Shown in pieces: positions 44,561 to 55,262 of a DNA stretch of 64,000 nt. The position numbers were made by a program, and so were the translations under genes. Positions within the stretch are counted from its first letter, which is position 1; the number at the start of each line of letters is the position of its first letter. This DNA is from Prorocentrum cordatum (lineage: Eukaryota; Sar; Dinophyceae; Prorocentrales; Prorocentraceae), in contig CAUYUJ010003392.1 in the NCBI GenBank assembly GCA_963575745.1, positions 218,501 to 282,500 on the forward strand. The letters run 5' to 3'. Below the pieces are notes generated by a model. That model was not told where the DNA came from. It searched no databases and saw nothing but the letters and a program-made list of their open reading frames with translations.

Positions 44561-45008
44561 CACTCCCAATGAGGCCGAGGAACAACTCACTGGACGGCGT
44601 GCGCATTTGTATCTCTTGTGCCGGGTAAGGGGCCCTTCGTCACAGCCCGATCGCATGTGCCACTGAGCCGGCTCAGCCCAGCTGCCGGACGGGGCGGGCC
44701 AGGAGCGGGACGGGGCTGCACTGGGCGGGTCTTCGGCCACGGGTCGCTGCCGCAGGCACCGGTGCACCCGAAGCACTCCCAGGCCGACTCCTCCCCTGCG
44801 CGCGAGCGCGCCGCCGCGCGCACCTGCGTGTCGCGCGTGGTGCCCTGCTCGAAGCCGAAGCGGAAGACGAAGTACCTCCGCGCGGCGAGGCGAGGCGCTG
44901 GCCCAGGGGGCGGCGGGGCTTCGCCGAGGCGGCCGCGGGCGCGGGAGGGCAGGGGCCTCCGGAGAGGCGAAGTCAACAAGGCGAGGCGAGGAGAAAACGA
45001 GAAGAGAT
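44561..45008. other. GC-rich gene-free stretch
   Basis: Overlapping frames on both strands; nothing identified. Confidence 0.3.
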
Positions 45009-45316
45009 CGGGCGAGCACAAATCCGGGTGGGAATACTTCGGGGGAGGGTACGTTCGAGGATCTCTGAGATACGGCGGCTCTGGAGGATGTCTCGGCGCC
45101 GCGGCCTCCTCAGAGCGACCTCTGGCCATCGCTCGGACGTCCATTCCCTGTGTTTTTTCAGTTTCGTGCGTGGTTTTCGCCAAATGATCAAGGATGCTCC
45201 TCGATGGTCCTCGCCGAAGGAAAAATGCACACGTCCGAGCGATGCCAGGACCTGGAACGCTCTGAGAGCGTGCCAGAACGCTCTGGAGAGGATTTGCCCT
45301 CGTACTAGCCCGTCCG
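45009..45316 (+). mobile_element. Fam6 element, copy 4, interrupted by Fam3
   Basis: GAGGATCTCTGAGATACGGC, CTCGGCGCCGCGGCCTCC and CAGAGCG precede the insertion, and GGAACGCTCTGAGAGCGTGC and CTCGTACTAGCC follow it. The left inverted end is diverged. Confidence 0.55.
45122..45248 (+). mobile_element. Fam3 element, copy 3, with GACCT target duplication
   Basis: Inverted ends CTGGCCATCGCTCGGACGT and ACGTCCGAGCGATGCCAG. GACCT lies on both sides (45,117-45,121 and 45,249-45,253). The interior matches the copy at 9067 (TTTCGTGCGTGGTTTTCGCC, AAATGATCAAGGATGCTCC). This is the cleanest copy and defines the family. Confidence 0.75.
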
Positions 45317-46420
45317 AGTCCAGGCGTAGGGAAGTCCGCATGGAGACCGAGCACTCCGCAGGGACTTATTCCGCATGGACTTGGCATTCTCCGAGGGTCA
45401 CCGATGGGCCAGCGATGGGCGAGGGCCGGCGAGGGGCTAACGAAGGGAAACAGCGAGAGGTCCACCGATGGAATGCGCAAGCGCGGTGACGACCAGGACC
45501 AACGATGGGCAGATGTCCACTCGGGATCTGTGTGCGGGAAAGAAGGGCCGGAACAGACAAGAGAAGCGCAGGCCGTGGAGGTGCACGGGGCGGGACCACA
45601 AAGCCCCATGGTCGGAAGAGAGCAGGGGTTGGTGAGCTGCCGCGTGCGAAGAGGATGGCAGTGAGGAAGGAGCGGGCGAACCTAGAAGCTCTCGATTGCA
45701 GGTGGAGGGGAAAGACAGGGGACGGAGGGATGGAAGTGATACGCGCGCAGTGTCCGTCATTCGCCCTCGCCAACCACGGCTCCATTTCACAATCCATGCT
45801 CAATGATCGCAGTCCTCCAATTACCATCGGCAACAACACCCGAGCCCCTGATGGATGAAACCCGGCGGGGGGATAAACCGTGGGAAACGAAAGGGACGAA
45901 GGAACGGAACAGGGCTGAGGGATGTGAGCAGGAATGAGAGGTGGCGGGGCGAGAGGATTAGCTGGGGGGTAGGGAATGAGGGGTACCAATGGAATAGAGA
46001 AGGCTGGGCTGGTGTTATATTGCCCCCATCGTACTCCAGGACCGCATCCCAGAAATTCTTTAATAATTTCGAACACCCGGAACAGTGTCGGGAGAGTGTC
46101 GAAACAGTGTCGAAGCAGTGCTGGACGAGTGTCTTCCAGGGCCCGTCGCGCGAAAACCTTAGAATTGCGGTACTTTTTGGTGCTCGAAATTCTTGCTGGT
46201 GATCAAAGCTATCAGTAAGTTGGAACGTCATAAGGCTGGTGCCATATCAGAAACAAGGGAAAAGGTCCCTCGATCTTGCCGGCAACGGTCCCCTGGGACC
46301 CCGATCTGGAATCTGCATGTGGCCAATGATGTGTTCCACTTACGCCTGCTCTGCTATCAAGCCGTGCCTCCTATTCCTCTTCCTCCTCGTCCTCCTCCAC
46401 CACACGTCGACGGGAAGAAA
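45317..46420. other. gene-free stretch
   Basis: Moderate GC content, short direct motifs (GATGGGCGAGG near 45,404-45,430; GTGTCGxxxCAGTGTCG near 46,087-46,110). No gene or array. Confidence 0.3.
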
Positions 46421-46503
46421 TGTCCCCAATCAGTGCTTGCACTGAAGGGGTCCTAGCGGAAGTTCCTCAATCAGCGCCTGCACTGAAGGGGTCCTCGCGG
46501 AAA
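46421..46503 (+). repeat. ~42-base tandem duplication
   Basis: CAATCAGTGCTTGCACTGAAG then GGGGTCCTAGCGGAA is followed directly by the near copy CAATCAGCGCCTGCACTGAAG, GGGGTCCTCGCGGAA. Confidence 0.8.
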
Positions 46504-46731
46504 TTGAAAGATTTGGCAAAGATTTGGCGAACATTCCCCCCCGATTTTGGTGGCAAGCGGGGCCCCCGGGTTCCCAGTTCTGGGTTCCCGGGTTCCCAGT
46601 GATTGGTTCTGGGCCGATCGGTGCTGCGTTGTGGGTTCCCCGGTCCCCGGGGTCCCGGTTGATTTCCTCAGCGAAAGCCCAAACATGCGACGTCCTGATT
46701 TTTGTTCACGCGTCCCCGGAAATCCCGCCAC

Positions 46732-46805
46732 TTTCCTCGGGACCAGCGCTTCATCCTGAGCCGATTTCTGACGCCCCCGAGGCCCGGCGAGCGCCCCACG
46801 AGGCC
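46732..46805 (+). repeat. Fam12 repeat, copy 3
   Basis: GGGACCAGCGCTTCATCCTG, AGCCGATTTCTGACGCCCCC and GAGGCCCGGCGAGCGCCCC match copies at 7110 and 42,981. Confidence 0.45.
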
Positions 46806-47283
46806 CAAAACGGCCTGAAACCCGCCGCTTCGATCCTTTAACGACGCGATCACGTCTGGGAACCATCCACTGATTGGGTTGTTTTTCTGGTGTAGTATGT
46901 CCGCGAACAGCCGAAACACACTTCAGACACATCGGCTGTGGGCCGCGAACTAGACGATTGCACCATCATCATAACACTCTAAACCGACTACCGCCACAGG
47001 TCACACGAGTCATGGACCAGGTACTGTCAAAAATGGTCGTGGCCCAGGGTGTGTCCAACGACCGGCCACCTCGTGCCACTTCTGGCAACATCAGACATCG
47101 GACATTGGACATCGGACATTGGCCTGCAACCGAGGTGCCGCGGGGCCCATCTGACGGGCGCCGGGGCGCCGCTATCAGTGACAATGAATGGCGCTGGGGC
47201 AAAACACAAGCGAAATGAAATTATCCCAGTGCGACCCTACCTAGGAGTTGGAACCCCTAGGAAAGCAGCATTAGTAGTAACAG
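46806..47283. other. gene-free stretch with GACATCGGACAT repeats
   Basis: A short tandem of ACATCGGACATTGG (three units) lies at 47,091-47,123. No gene. Confidence 0.35.
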
Positions 47284-47735
47284 TAACGCTAAGCTAAAGC
47301 TAAGCTAAAACAAAGCTAAAGCTAAGCCGCAGCTAAGCTAAAGCTAAGCGAAAACTAAGCTAAAGCTAAACTAAAGCTAAGCTAAAGCTAAGCTGAAGCT
47401 AAGCTAAAGCTAAAGCTAAGCTTAAGCTAAGCTTAAGCAGGGCATCAGCTAAGCTAAAGCTAAGCTACAGCTAAGCTGCAGATAAGTTAAAGCTAAGCTA
47501 AAGCTAAGCTATAGCTAAGCTTAAGCTTAAGCTAAAACTAAGCTACAGCTAAGATCAAGTTAAGCTCAATCTAAGCTAAAGCTAAGCTAAAGCTGAGCTG
47601 GAGCTAAGCTAAACGCTAGGCGAAAAGCTAAGCGAAACGCTAAGCTAAAGCTAAGCTACAGCTAAGCTAAAACTAAGCTAAAGCTAAGCTAAAACTAAGC
47701 TAAAGCTAAGCTAAAGCTAAAGCGAAAGCTCCCAG
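47284..47735 (+). repeat. AGCTAA/AGCTAAA tandem array, ~450 bases
   Basis: About 75 units of AAGCT(A)AAGCTA type with occasional C, G or T substitutions. Because AGCT is self-complementary, the array can fold back on itself almost anywhere. It is unlike the dinoflagellate/plant-type telomere unit TTTAGGG. Confidence 0.9.
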
Positions 47736-47944
47736 GGGACTTGGGGGAACCGCGGGGCGGGGACTGGGGGAACCGCCCGGGGCGCTTTACACTGCCCGGC
47801 ACCTTTAAGCTAAGAGAACAAGAGCCCTTCTAGGCAGAGCCTAGGTAGGGAAAAAAAAACAGCGTGGCGCTGAGCAAAACACAAGCGAAATGGAACAAAA
47901 CAGCGAGAGAGAGAGAGAGAGACAGAGAGAAGGAGAAAAACATA

Positions 47945-47982
47945 CGCACACGCACACACAAACACACACACACACACACGCA

Positions 47983-48033
<51 letters not shown>

Positions 48034-48193
48034 ACGCACACACACACACACACACGCACGCACGCACGCGCGCACGCACGCACACACACACACACATACA
48101 CACTCACACACACACGCGCACAGATACACACATACGCGCGCAAAGGACGGACATGATACACTACACGAGCGCTTCGCGCGCGTTTAGGTTCTA
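47945..48193 (+). repeat. (CA)n/(CACG)n microsatellite followed by half of the Fam8 hairpin
   Basis: A CA-rich repeat to about 48,135 is followed by the right half of the Fam8 palindrome (GAGCGCTTCGCGCGCGTTTA then GGTTCTAG, 48,165-48,193). The left hairpin arm is absent. Confidence 0.7.
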
Positions 48194-49540
48194 GCAGGCC
48201 CTCGGCCACGACGCGTTCACATATCCTCCGACAGAGTTACCCGCAGGTGGAATGAAGTCTGCGATTACAGCAACAACAACAGCAACAGCAACGCCAATAC
48301 CAACAGCATCAACAACAATCACAGCAGCAGCAACAGCAAAGCCAACGACAGCACCAATCAATTCAGGACCTCTGAGATAGCGACTCAACAAATGACGTGG
48401 ACGCGGCCGGCTCTGCGAACCCCGTCGGGTTCCGTGAGTTCGCGTCCCGCCTCCTGCGTGGGATTCTTGGGGCTCTCCAGGAACGCCCCTGGGCAATGTC
48501 AGGGGGGTCAGATGCCAAAATCATCGATGATCTCGAAAGTGTTTGAAGAATTTGTGGCACATGTTTCTCTTCGGCCTTCCGACAGCCCAAGACGGCCCAA
48601 AGGGTCCCGAATATCGCCCCGAGATCGTCCAACCGGGCTCCAAGAGGCCCGACGATATGACCTCCGTCAACGACGCAAAAGGGAGGAAGGGGGAGGGGGA
48701 TACTGCAAGAGGCCCATCGAACAGCGCCCCTCCCTCTCTTGGCTCACTACGCCCCCCGGACGCGCTGGTCGACGGCCGAACCGTGATACGTAGTGCCCGA
48801 CACAAATCCTGCGCTGCAGCACTCTGTATCCAAATTATCAGTAGTGCTCGAAATACACCACTGAGGTACCCCCATCCAGACGGCGCGTAAGCAGGGACGA
48901 GCAATAGTATCATTGCCGCGGCATGTGCGAGGCCCCCATGTCTGCGGTGCTGGTCGCACGCCGCTGTCGTTTCACGGGAGGAGGGGCCCTCGCGGAGAAC
49001 TCTGTAGTGGTCTCTGCGGGGCCCTCGTTTCCCACCCGTCGTCCCAAAGGCGGTGCCCATCTGAGCTTGTTCCAGAAAAAACAAGTAAATACGTTTATCG
49101 GTGCATGCTCCGCTGGCCTGCACTCCGAGATGCCCTCGCTAGTGACGGCCACTCCGAACTCGCCCGTCGCGGCTGGGGCGGTGCTGTCCTGCCCGCCTGG
49201 GGTCGCGCTCCGAAATGCCCTCGCTAGTGCATTCTGGCTGCGCGTTGGCCGCCACGGCTAGCTCATCACGGTCCGCACTCCGAGATTCCCTCGTTAGTGT
49301 CGGTCCCTTCGAGCTCGCCTGTCGCAGCCGCATGCGCAAGTGGGCGCTTTCACGCGCGGCCGCTGGAGCTAGCCGCTCCACCTGACCCGTCGCGCATCTC
49401 GAGAATCTCGGCGCCGTCCAGAGGGGTGCCCGTGTTCCCGCGGAGCCTCTGACGTCGCTTGAGCCTCTCGACCTCCCGCTGCTCGAGCTTCTCGGCGTTC
49501 TGCAGCTCCCTCGTGGACAGGACGGGAGGGAGGGGCGGAG
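48194..49540. other. gene-free stretch with CAA/CAG tract, Fam14 fragment and tandem motif
   Basis: An interrupted (CAA/CAG)n tract at 48,266-48,345; a minus-strand Fam14 fragment at about 48,560-48,670 with the TCGGAAGGCC segment; and three copies of GCACTCCGAGATGCCCTCGC (49,120; diverged at 49,206 and 49,275). No gene. Confidence 0.4.
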
Positions 49541-49812
49541 GAGGGATGGGGAGGGACGGAGGGAGGGGAGGGACGGACGGACGGAGGGAGGGAGGGAGGG
49601 AGGGAGGAGGAGGAGGAGGAGGAGGAGGAGGAGGAGGAAGAGGAGGATGAGGAGGAGGAGGAGGATGAGGAAGAGAAGGAGGAGGAGGGAGGAGAGGAGG
49701 AGGAGGAGGAGGAAGAGGAGGGACGCGGAGGAGGAGGAGGAGGAGGAGGGAGGCGGAATGAGGAGGGAGGAGGAGGGAGGAGGAGGAGGAGGAGCAGGAG
49801 CAGGAGGAGGAG
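49541..49812 (+). repeat. (GGA)n tract with GGAC/GGGA variants
   Basis: Homopurine-rich GGA/GAG tract, interrupted. The arginine, glycine and proline frames of up to 330 codons over it are artefacts. Confidence 0.9.
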
Positions 49813-49940
49813 GGCCGGTTTGCGGACGGCTGGGCCGAGCGAGAGCGGCGCCCAAGGGGGGCGCGGCGCACGCCCGCCAGACGCTCTGCCGGTCCTGGCC
49901 GGGCGCGCGCGGGGCGATCGAGGCGCAGCCCGCCCAGACT

Positions 49941-50236
49941 GAAGTCGGGCGTGTCCCCCTGCAGGGGGATTTGGGACGAGAAAACCTCCTCCTCCTCCTC
50001 CTCCTCCTCCTCCTCCTCCTCCTCCTCCTCCTCCTCCTCCCCCTCCTCCTCGCCTCCTCCTCCTCATCATTTTCCACGGCCTCCGTCTCCGCCCACTTCG
50101 TCGCCGACTTCGTGGTCCTCTTCAGGGTCGGCGGCACCGGCCGTCAGGTCTTCGCAATCGAAAATATTTGAATAAGTGATCAAAAATAGCAAAATACTTA
50201 GAGATCGTCCCCGGGCTAATTTTTGACCGTGTTTGA
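49941..50236 (+). mobile_element. Fam1 element, copy 5, with internal (CTC)n expansion
   Basis: The left end GAAGTCGGGCGTGTCCCCCT, then GCAGGGGGATTTGGGACGAG, then a (CTC)n tract (49,986-50,060) at the place where other copies have AACATTCTCC. Later TCAAAAATAGCAAAATACTT and GAGATCGTCCCCGGGCTAAT match the right half of the family. The right terminus is lost against a Fam2 copy. Confidence 0.65.
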
Positions 50237-50239
50237 TCG

Positions 50240-50399
50240 CCCCCATGCACCGGCGACGTCGGCAACGCATCGGCGACGTCCGCGTGAAAAGGAATCGGGC
50301 TCCGCATCGAGCCGCATCGGCGATGCATCGGCGATGCATCGGCGGTGTGGCGCGATCCTCCGACCCCATCTACTCGGACCCCATCTGGGAGGCCTAGAA
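50240..50399 (+). mobile_element. Fam2 element, copy 3, left-truncated
   Basis: Core GGCGATGCATCGGCGATGC palindromes and the right end GACCCCATCTGGGAGGCC are present; the left end is missing where it abuts Fam1. Confidence 0.6.
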
Positions 50400-50479
50400 A
50401 CGGGCGGGTCGGGCGGGCGGGTCACGCAGGCGGGCGGGCGGGCCTGCCAGCGGCCGTGCCGCGAGCGGGCCCTTATGGG

Positions 50480-50688
50480 TAGAGGCCTCCCAGATGGGGT
50501 CAGAGCAGATGGGGTCGAAGGGTCGCGCCGCATCGCCAATGCACCGCCGATGTATCGGCGATGCATCGGCGACGTCGGCGACGCATCGGCGACGTCCGCG
50601 TGGGGGAACTCTGGCTCCGCGTCGAGCCGCATCGTCGATGCATCGGCGATGCGGCGCCATCCTCCGACCCCATCTAGGAGGCATAGAA
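50480..50688 (+). mobile_element. Fam2 element, copy 4, with TGGG target duplication
   Basis: Starts TAGAGGCCTCCCAGATGGGG and ends ATCTAGGAGGCATAGAA. TGGG flanks both sides (50,476-50,479 and 50,689-50,692). Core as in other copies. Confidence 0.75.
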
Positions 50689-50692
50689 TGGG

Positions 50693-51950
50693 CGAGTCGG
50701 GCGGGAGGACCCTGACAGGCGGGCCGGGCGGGCAATGACCCTGACGGGTGCAGGCGGCCGCGGACGAAACCGACCGGGGCGAAACGCACCCGGCGAGACC
50801 GACCCGGTCGAAGTCGACCGGACAAACACTGACTGGGCAAAGCTGGCGTCGAGCGAAACCGACCGCGAGCGAAGCCCACCTGCTCCGCTATCAGCGAGGG
50901 TGAAGCCTATCTGGGAAGGCGCTTGGCTGGAACAGTGAAACATTGCACACACACACACACACCACATTCGTGCGGGTCTGCGGCTCTCAAGGTGCCAGCC
51001 GAAGTCGAACGACATGCGCTGCACTGCGTAGGGGTCCTACCAAGTATGCCGGGAAAACAATGGGGCACAGCTCCCCAAGTGAAGCGACTCTGAAACGACG
51101 GGCGGGCCCTGACAGCGCAGGCCGAAAAAACGCCCTGATAATATCTAACAATGAGGCGCGAAACCGGCCCCAGCGGATCGGGAAAATATGCACCAGTCGA
51201 AAACGCATTGAACAATATCCGCCAATCTCCCCAATAACGCCAGAATCGACAGAGATGTTCGCCTGGAGGAGGGGGATAGGACAGCGAATATCAATGCTGA
51301 TACCACTGGGGAAACAACTGGCGAGAATCGGAAAAGAGGGGGGGAACAACGGCGTCACAAAAACACTCTGCACCAACGTGGCGATCTTGTAACATAATGC
51401 CGCACCACACACCTGGGCCGCAACTCAACACCCCCCTGTACGCTCCCAAAAATCACAAGGGTCAGCCAAATGCATCACCTGATTGAGTGCGTACGGCGGG
51501 TTCGTGTCGTGACGACCCCAGCGTTGATTTCTGACACCGCGGGGATCGTTTCACCTTGAACGATCGGCCGTTTCCGAAGCGTCCAAATCGTTCCACATCG
51601 AACGATTCTGGGTCGCCCGCGGCCTTCAGCGTGGTACGCCGCTGGCGTGGTCGCCGCCAGTCGACACGACGCAGACATGCCGATCGTGCCCCAGGCCCCT
51701 CTCGGCGATCGGCGGGGCACCCGGGGGTCGATGCAAGAGGGCGCGGGGGCCGTCCTCCAGGGTGGCTTCCCACGAGCTCGCGCAGAGGAGCTGGGCGATG
51801 TCCTCCGGCTGCAGGAGCGTGCTCAGCGCGATCGCCTCGCGCGGCGGCCCGCGGGGGGGGCGAGCGGCGCTGGGTTACGGCGGTCATCCCACGAGGGAGT
51901 GGCGCCTCCTCAGCCTCATCATCGCCCCCACGAATGATCACCAGCCAGCA
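50693..51950. other. gene-free stretch
   Basis: GACC-rich degenerate motifs (GAAACCGACC, GTCGACCGG) at 50,760-50,870, short (CA)n near 50,946-50,962, then unremarkable sequence. No gene supported. Confidence 0.3.
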
Positions 51951-52227
51951 CCACCCATCATCATCCATCACGATCCTCACCGTCGTCACCGTCATCATCG
52001 TAATCACCATGATCACCATCATAACCATCATAACCATCATCACCACCGCCATCATCGTCATCGCCATCAATGAACATGACCATCGCAATCACAATTGTCA
52101 TCACCAACATCGTCATCATAAACATCATCATCATCACCATCGCCGTCACCATGACTATGACCATGACCGTCACTGTCACCGTCATGATCATCATCAGCAG
52201 CAGCATCATCACCATCACCATCCTAAG

Positions 52228-52271
<44 letters not shown>

Positions 52272-52359
52272 GCATCAGCATCAGCATCATGGCCGTCGTC
52301 ATGTTCAGCCTCGTCGCCATCGCCACCGTCGTCAGCATCACCATCATAATCACCGGCAA

Positions 52360-52427
<68 letters not shown>

Positions 52428-52545
52428 GTATCACCATCAATGTTATCATCATCATCATGTTCATCATCAGCAGCATCAGCATCATCACGATCATTCTGAT
52501 CATCATCAGCATCATCAGTATCGCCATCAAAGAGTACGATCTGAA
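51951..52545 (+). repeat. (CAT)n array, ~590 bases
   Basis: ATC/CAT repeat with many single substitutions, purer at 52,225-52,272 and 52,365-52,430. His-, Ile- and Met-rich frames across it are artefacts. Confidence 0.95.
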
Positions 52546-53162
52546 CAACTCCCCAGAGCGATTCTCAGGCACCGAAATTGATCGCCATCGTTTGCTCGTC
52601 AGGCCCTACATCAGAGAGGCAAGGAGCTGAATCAGGGGAGATTCCGATATGACCTAGACGTCCCGCATGATTATGGGCCTCCTGCGGGCCCCGAAATGGC
52701 CCAAAGATCCGGCAACATCGCCGATGAATCATCATCAATGTACAAATAATGGCAGGCGCGACGAGAGCGGCCCCGCACGGATGGAGAAGTGAAGACCAGC
52801 CCACCTTGACGAGCTGCGAACATGGAAAAACAACAAAGAGCAGGGTACATAGTCCGTGGTCGGAGGAGGAGGACATGCACGTTGGAGACCACTGACTCTC
52901 GATGCGTCTGCTGACCTTTACTAATGACATCGCCGTCACCTCACCCCTCTTGCTCGAAATGCTTGTTAGGTCTGCGGCTCTCCCTCAAAATTGGGGCAAC
53001 CGTCACGGCTGTCTTCCAATATCGCGTCGGAAACTAGCAGCACTGCGCGCTCGCCTCGAGCTTCAGGCCAAGGCATGGGCCATCGAGGACGGAGACGAAC
53101 GCGGAGACGTCGACGATTAACGCTTAGAGTGAATGATGGATGGATGCTCATGGAGGCCATGG
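52546..53162. other. intervening sequence, nothing recognised
   Basis: Balanced composition, short frames, no repeat recognised. Confidence 0.3.
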
Positions 53163-53345
53163 TAGACGCCTTCGAAATGAGGTCCGGATAAAGGGGGCGG
53201 AGGACCACGCCGCATCGCCGATGCATCGGCGATGCTTCGGCTACGTCGGCGATGCATCCGCGTGCAGAACATCGGCAGCCGCATCGCCGATGCATTGGCA
53301 CTGCGGTGTGATCCTCTGGCCCCATCTACCCTGGCCCAGTCTGGA
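53163..53345 (+). mobile_element. Fam2 element, copy 5, diverged
   Basis: The left end TAGACGCCTTCGAAATGAGG and the AGGGGGCGGAGGA that follows align with TAGATGCCTCCTAGATGGGG of copy 1. The GGCGATGCATC core is present and the right end CCCCATCTACCCTGGCCCAG is degraded. Confidence 0.55.
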
Positions 53346-53474
53346 AATATTAACAAAAACCTCACGGAGACCCGCGCGGACTTCTTGGATCAGCGCTGTA
53401 CGCTGTACCACCCACCCTGGCGCGCGGAGCGCGCCAGGAGCGGCGCCCCGGGCGCCGCCAGGGAAGCTCAACGC

Positions 53475-53775
53475 CACATCGAAATATGTGTACACATGCA
53501 AATTGCAAGATTCCCCAAAAATGCTTGCTCGTAGGGGTTTGTGTGCGTCGGTTTGGCGGCTATGTTGTCGCCGTCGTCGCCCCGTCGCGGCCCCGTCGCT
53601 GGCTCGTCGCCGCCCATCGTCTGAGCCTGTGCGTCGGTCTGCAGGCTATGTTGTCGCCGTCGCCGCCCCGTCGCCGCCCCACCGCCGGTCTGCAGGCTAT
53701 GTTGTCGCCGTCGCCGCCCCGTCGCCGCCCATCGTCTGAGCCTGTGCGTCGGTCTACCGGCTATGTTGTCGCCCT
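53475..53775 (+). repeat. Fam13 minisatellite, copy 3
   Basis: Four units of GGCTATGTTGTCGCCGTCGC plus GCCCCGTCGCCGCC, preceded by ATGTGTACACATGCAAATTG and GCTTGCTCGTAGGGGTTTG. The first parts are mirrored by the inverted copy at 24,318-24,570. Confidence 0.65.
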
Positions 53776-53824
53776 CGTCGCCCTCGTCGCCACTCTTCGC
53801 CGCCGTTTGATTGCACCACATAGA

Positions 53825-54000
53825 TCGTTTCGTGATGCTTCGCAATGCTTTGCATTACTTAGCACTGCTTGGCATTGCGTTGCAACGGGTTGTCTTGCGT
53901 TGCATTGCGCTGCATTGATTTGCATTGCGTTGCTCTGCCTTGCTGTGCCTTGACTCGCATTGCACTGCATTGCTTTGCATAGAGTTGCGTTGCAATGCTG
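53825..54000 (+). repeat. TTGCATTGCG-like tandem array
   Basis: About 35 degenerate five-base units (TTGCA/TTGCG/TTGCC). Low complexity. Confidence 0.75.
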
Positions 54001-55067
54001 TATGTATGCTGTTTGCACCATACGCATATGAGTAAACATCTTGCACCGCGTAGACTGCACCACAGACAGTACCGCATACAGTGTTCCACCTTGACTGCAC
54101 ACGGCTCGGGGCCCACGCTGGCTGCTAGATCTATACCGAAGTACCCGTACACGTGTGCGCGCGGTGTCGTCGGTCATTCTGCCATGTGGTGGCAAACGTC
54201 ACGAACGCCCGAATCGCCGTTTGCCGCTCTGGCTCGAGCTGGCCTCTGGCGCCAGGCTGTCGCCGCAGCCCTGCCGCTCCGACGCTGCCTATGGGGCGGC
54301 TCGGCCTCTTGCCGAGGCCCTGGCTGAGCGGGCGGCAGGCTGTAGGGCGGCAACGGAGCAGCACGCTTCGTTCCCTGGGGGCTGGCGGGTGCCTCTGTGA
54401 CCGGAGCGGCACGCTCGTCGGGAGGCTGAGGGGCATGGCCGCCCGAGGGCGCTGGGCTGCGGAACTCACGTGGGCGGTGGCGCTGGAGAGCAGGACCGCG
54501 CCGCTAGAAGCGCAGCTACCCGGCTGCCGGCGGCAGCACAACAGAACAGGACCGCATGACGAGGGCTGCAGCAGGGCTCGAGGGCGTGCTGCCGGGTCGG
54601 GCCCGCGGCGCCGATTCCCGAGGAGCACGGGGGCTGCGGGCATGCGCCGGCGCGGCGAGGCGCGGGCGGCATCGGCTGCGTGCGCGAGCGGCGGCGGCCG
54701 CGGACAGGGGCTGGTGCGCACGCGCAGCGCGGCGCTCACACGCGGAGGCAGCGGGGCCCGCACGCTCGCATTGGGCGGCCGCCGAGGGGCCCCCACCGCC
54801 GAGAGGCCGACCCGACATCGGCGACACGGGACACGGGCAGCGCCCCAGGCGAGGCAAGCGCGCCTCGGGCCGCGCGGCGAGGGTGCGTCGGGCCCCAAGG
54901 GATCCACAACTGGGAACGCATGGCAAGGCTTCGGCCCAGCGCTTGGCCGCAAGGGGCGGCGGTGGTTCGCCGTGGGCCCTCTTCGACAGCGCTAGCCACA
55001 TGGGCAGACAACCTCTCACGAGCCAAGAAACTCTTTGAGACGATCACTCGAGAAATCGGCCACGTCT
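54001..55067. other. GC-rich flank of the retroelement
   Basis: Frames of 280 codons (plus) and 273 codons (minus) cover the same 840 bases (54,131-54,995); neither shows motifs or a codon pattern that favours it. Treated as non-coding. It borders the retroelement's B2 repeat directly. Confidence 0.3.
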
Positions 55068-55203
55068 CTGTACCCCCAGCTGTCTGGACCTGCCATGCGC
55101 GGAGCGCCTCGATCTTCAAGGCACGCCGACTTTTTCTGGAAGAGAGCTCGCCACCAGCGACGCGTGCGACAGAAGCTTGCACCTCGAGGTTAGCACACGC
55201 CAA
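55068..55203 (-). repeat. split direct repeat B2 (outer 3' end of retroelement)
   Basis: 136 bases identical to B1 at 55,339-55,474. Its outer edge is CT followed by GTACCCCCAGC on the plus strand; matching stops one base further out. Confidence 0.9.
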
Positions 55204-55262
55204 CAGCTGGCCAGGAAACGCGGACAGATTATTTGAAAAGAGAAAAGGGGAGGGAGGGAGGG
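55204..55262 (-). other. 59-base spacer between A2 and B2
   Basis: Purine-rich on the plus strand (GAAAAGAGAAAAGGGGAGGG). Standard split-direct-repeat elements have A2 and B2 contiguous, so this is either an insertion or a remnant of the sequence internal to A and B. Confidence 0.6.

Noticed and set aside
44441-44570. Cys/Val-rich frames over the CA repeat as possible cysteine-rich peptides
   Set aside because: They are translations of (GT)n/(CA)n and occur at every such microsatellite in the window.
47284-47735. Telomere-like array
   Set aside because: The unit is AGCTAA/AGCTAAA, not the TTTAGGG-type repeat.
51961-52581. His-rich frame of more than 200 codons as a metal-binding protein
   Set aside because: It is a translation of the (CAT)n array; other frames give Ile- and Met-rich versions of equal length.
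54131-54995. Pair of ~275-codon frames on opposite strands
   Set aside because: Neither strand is favoured and both have Arg/Ala/Gly/Pro bias expected from composition.
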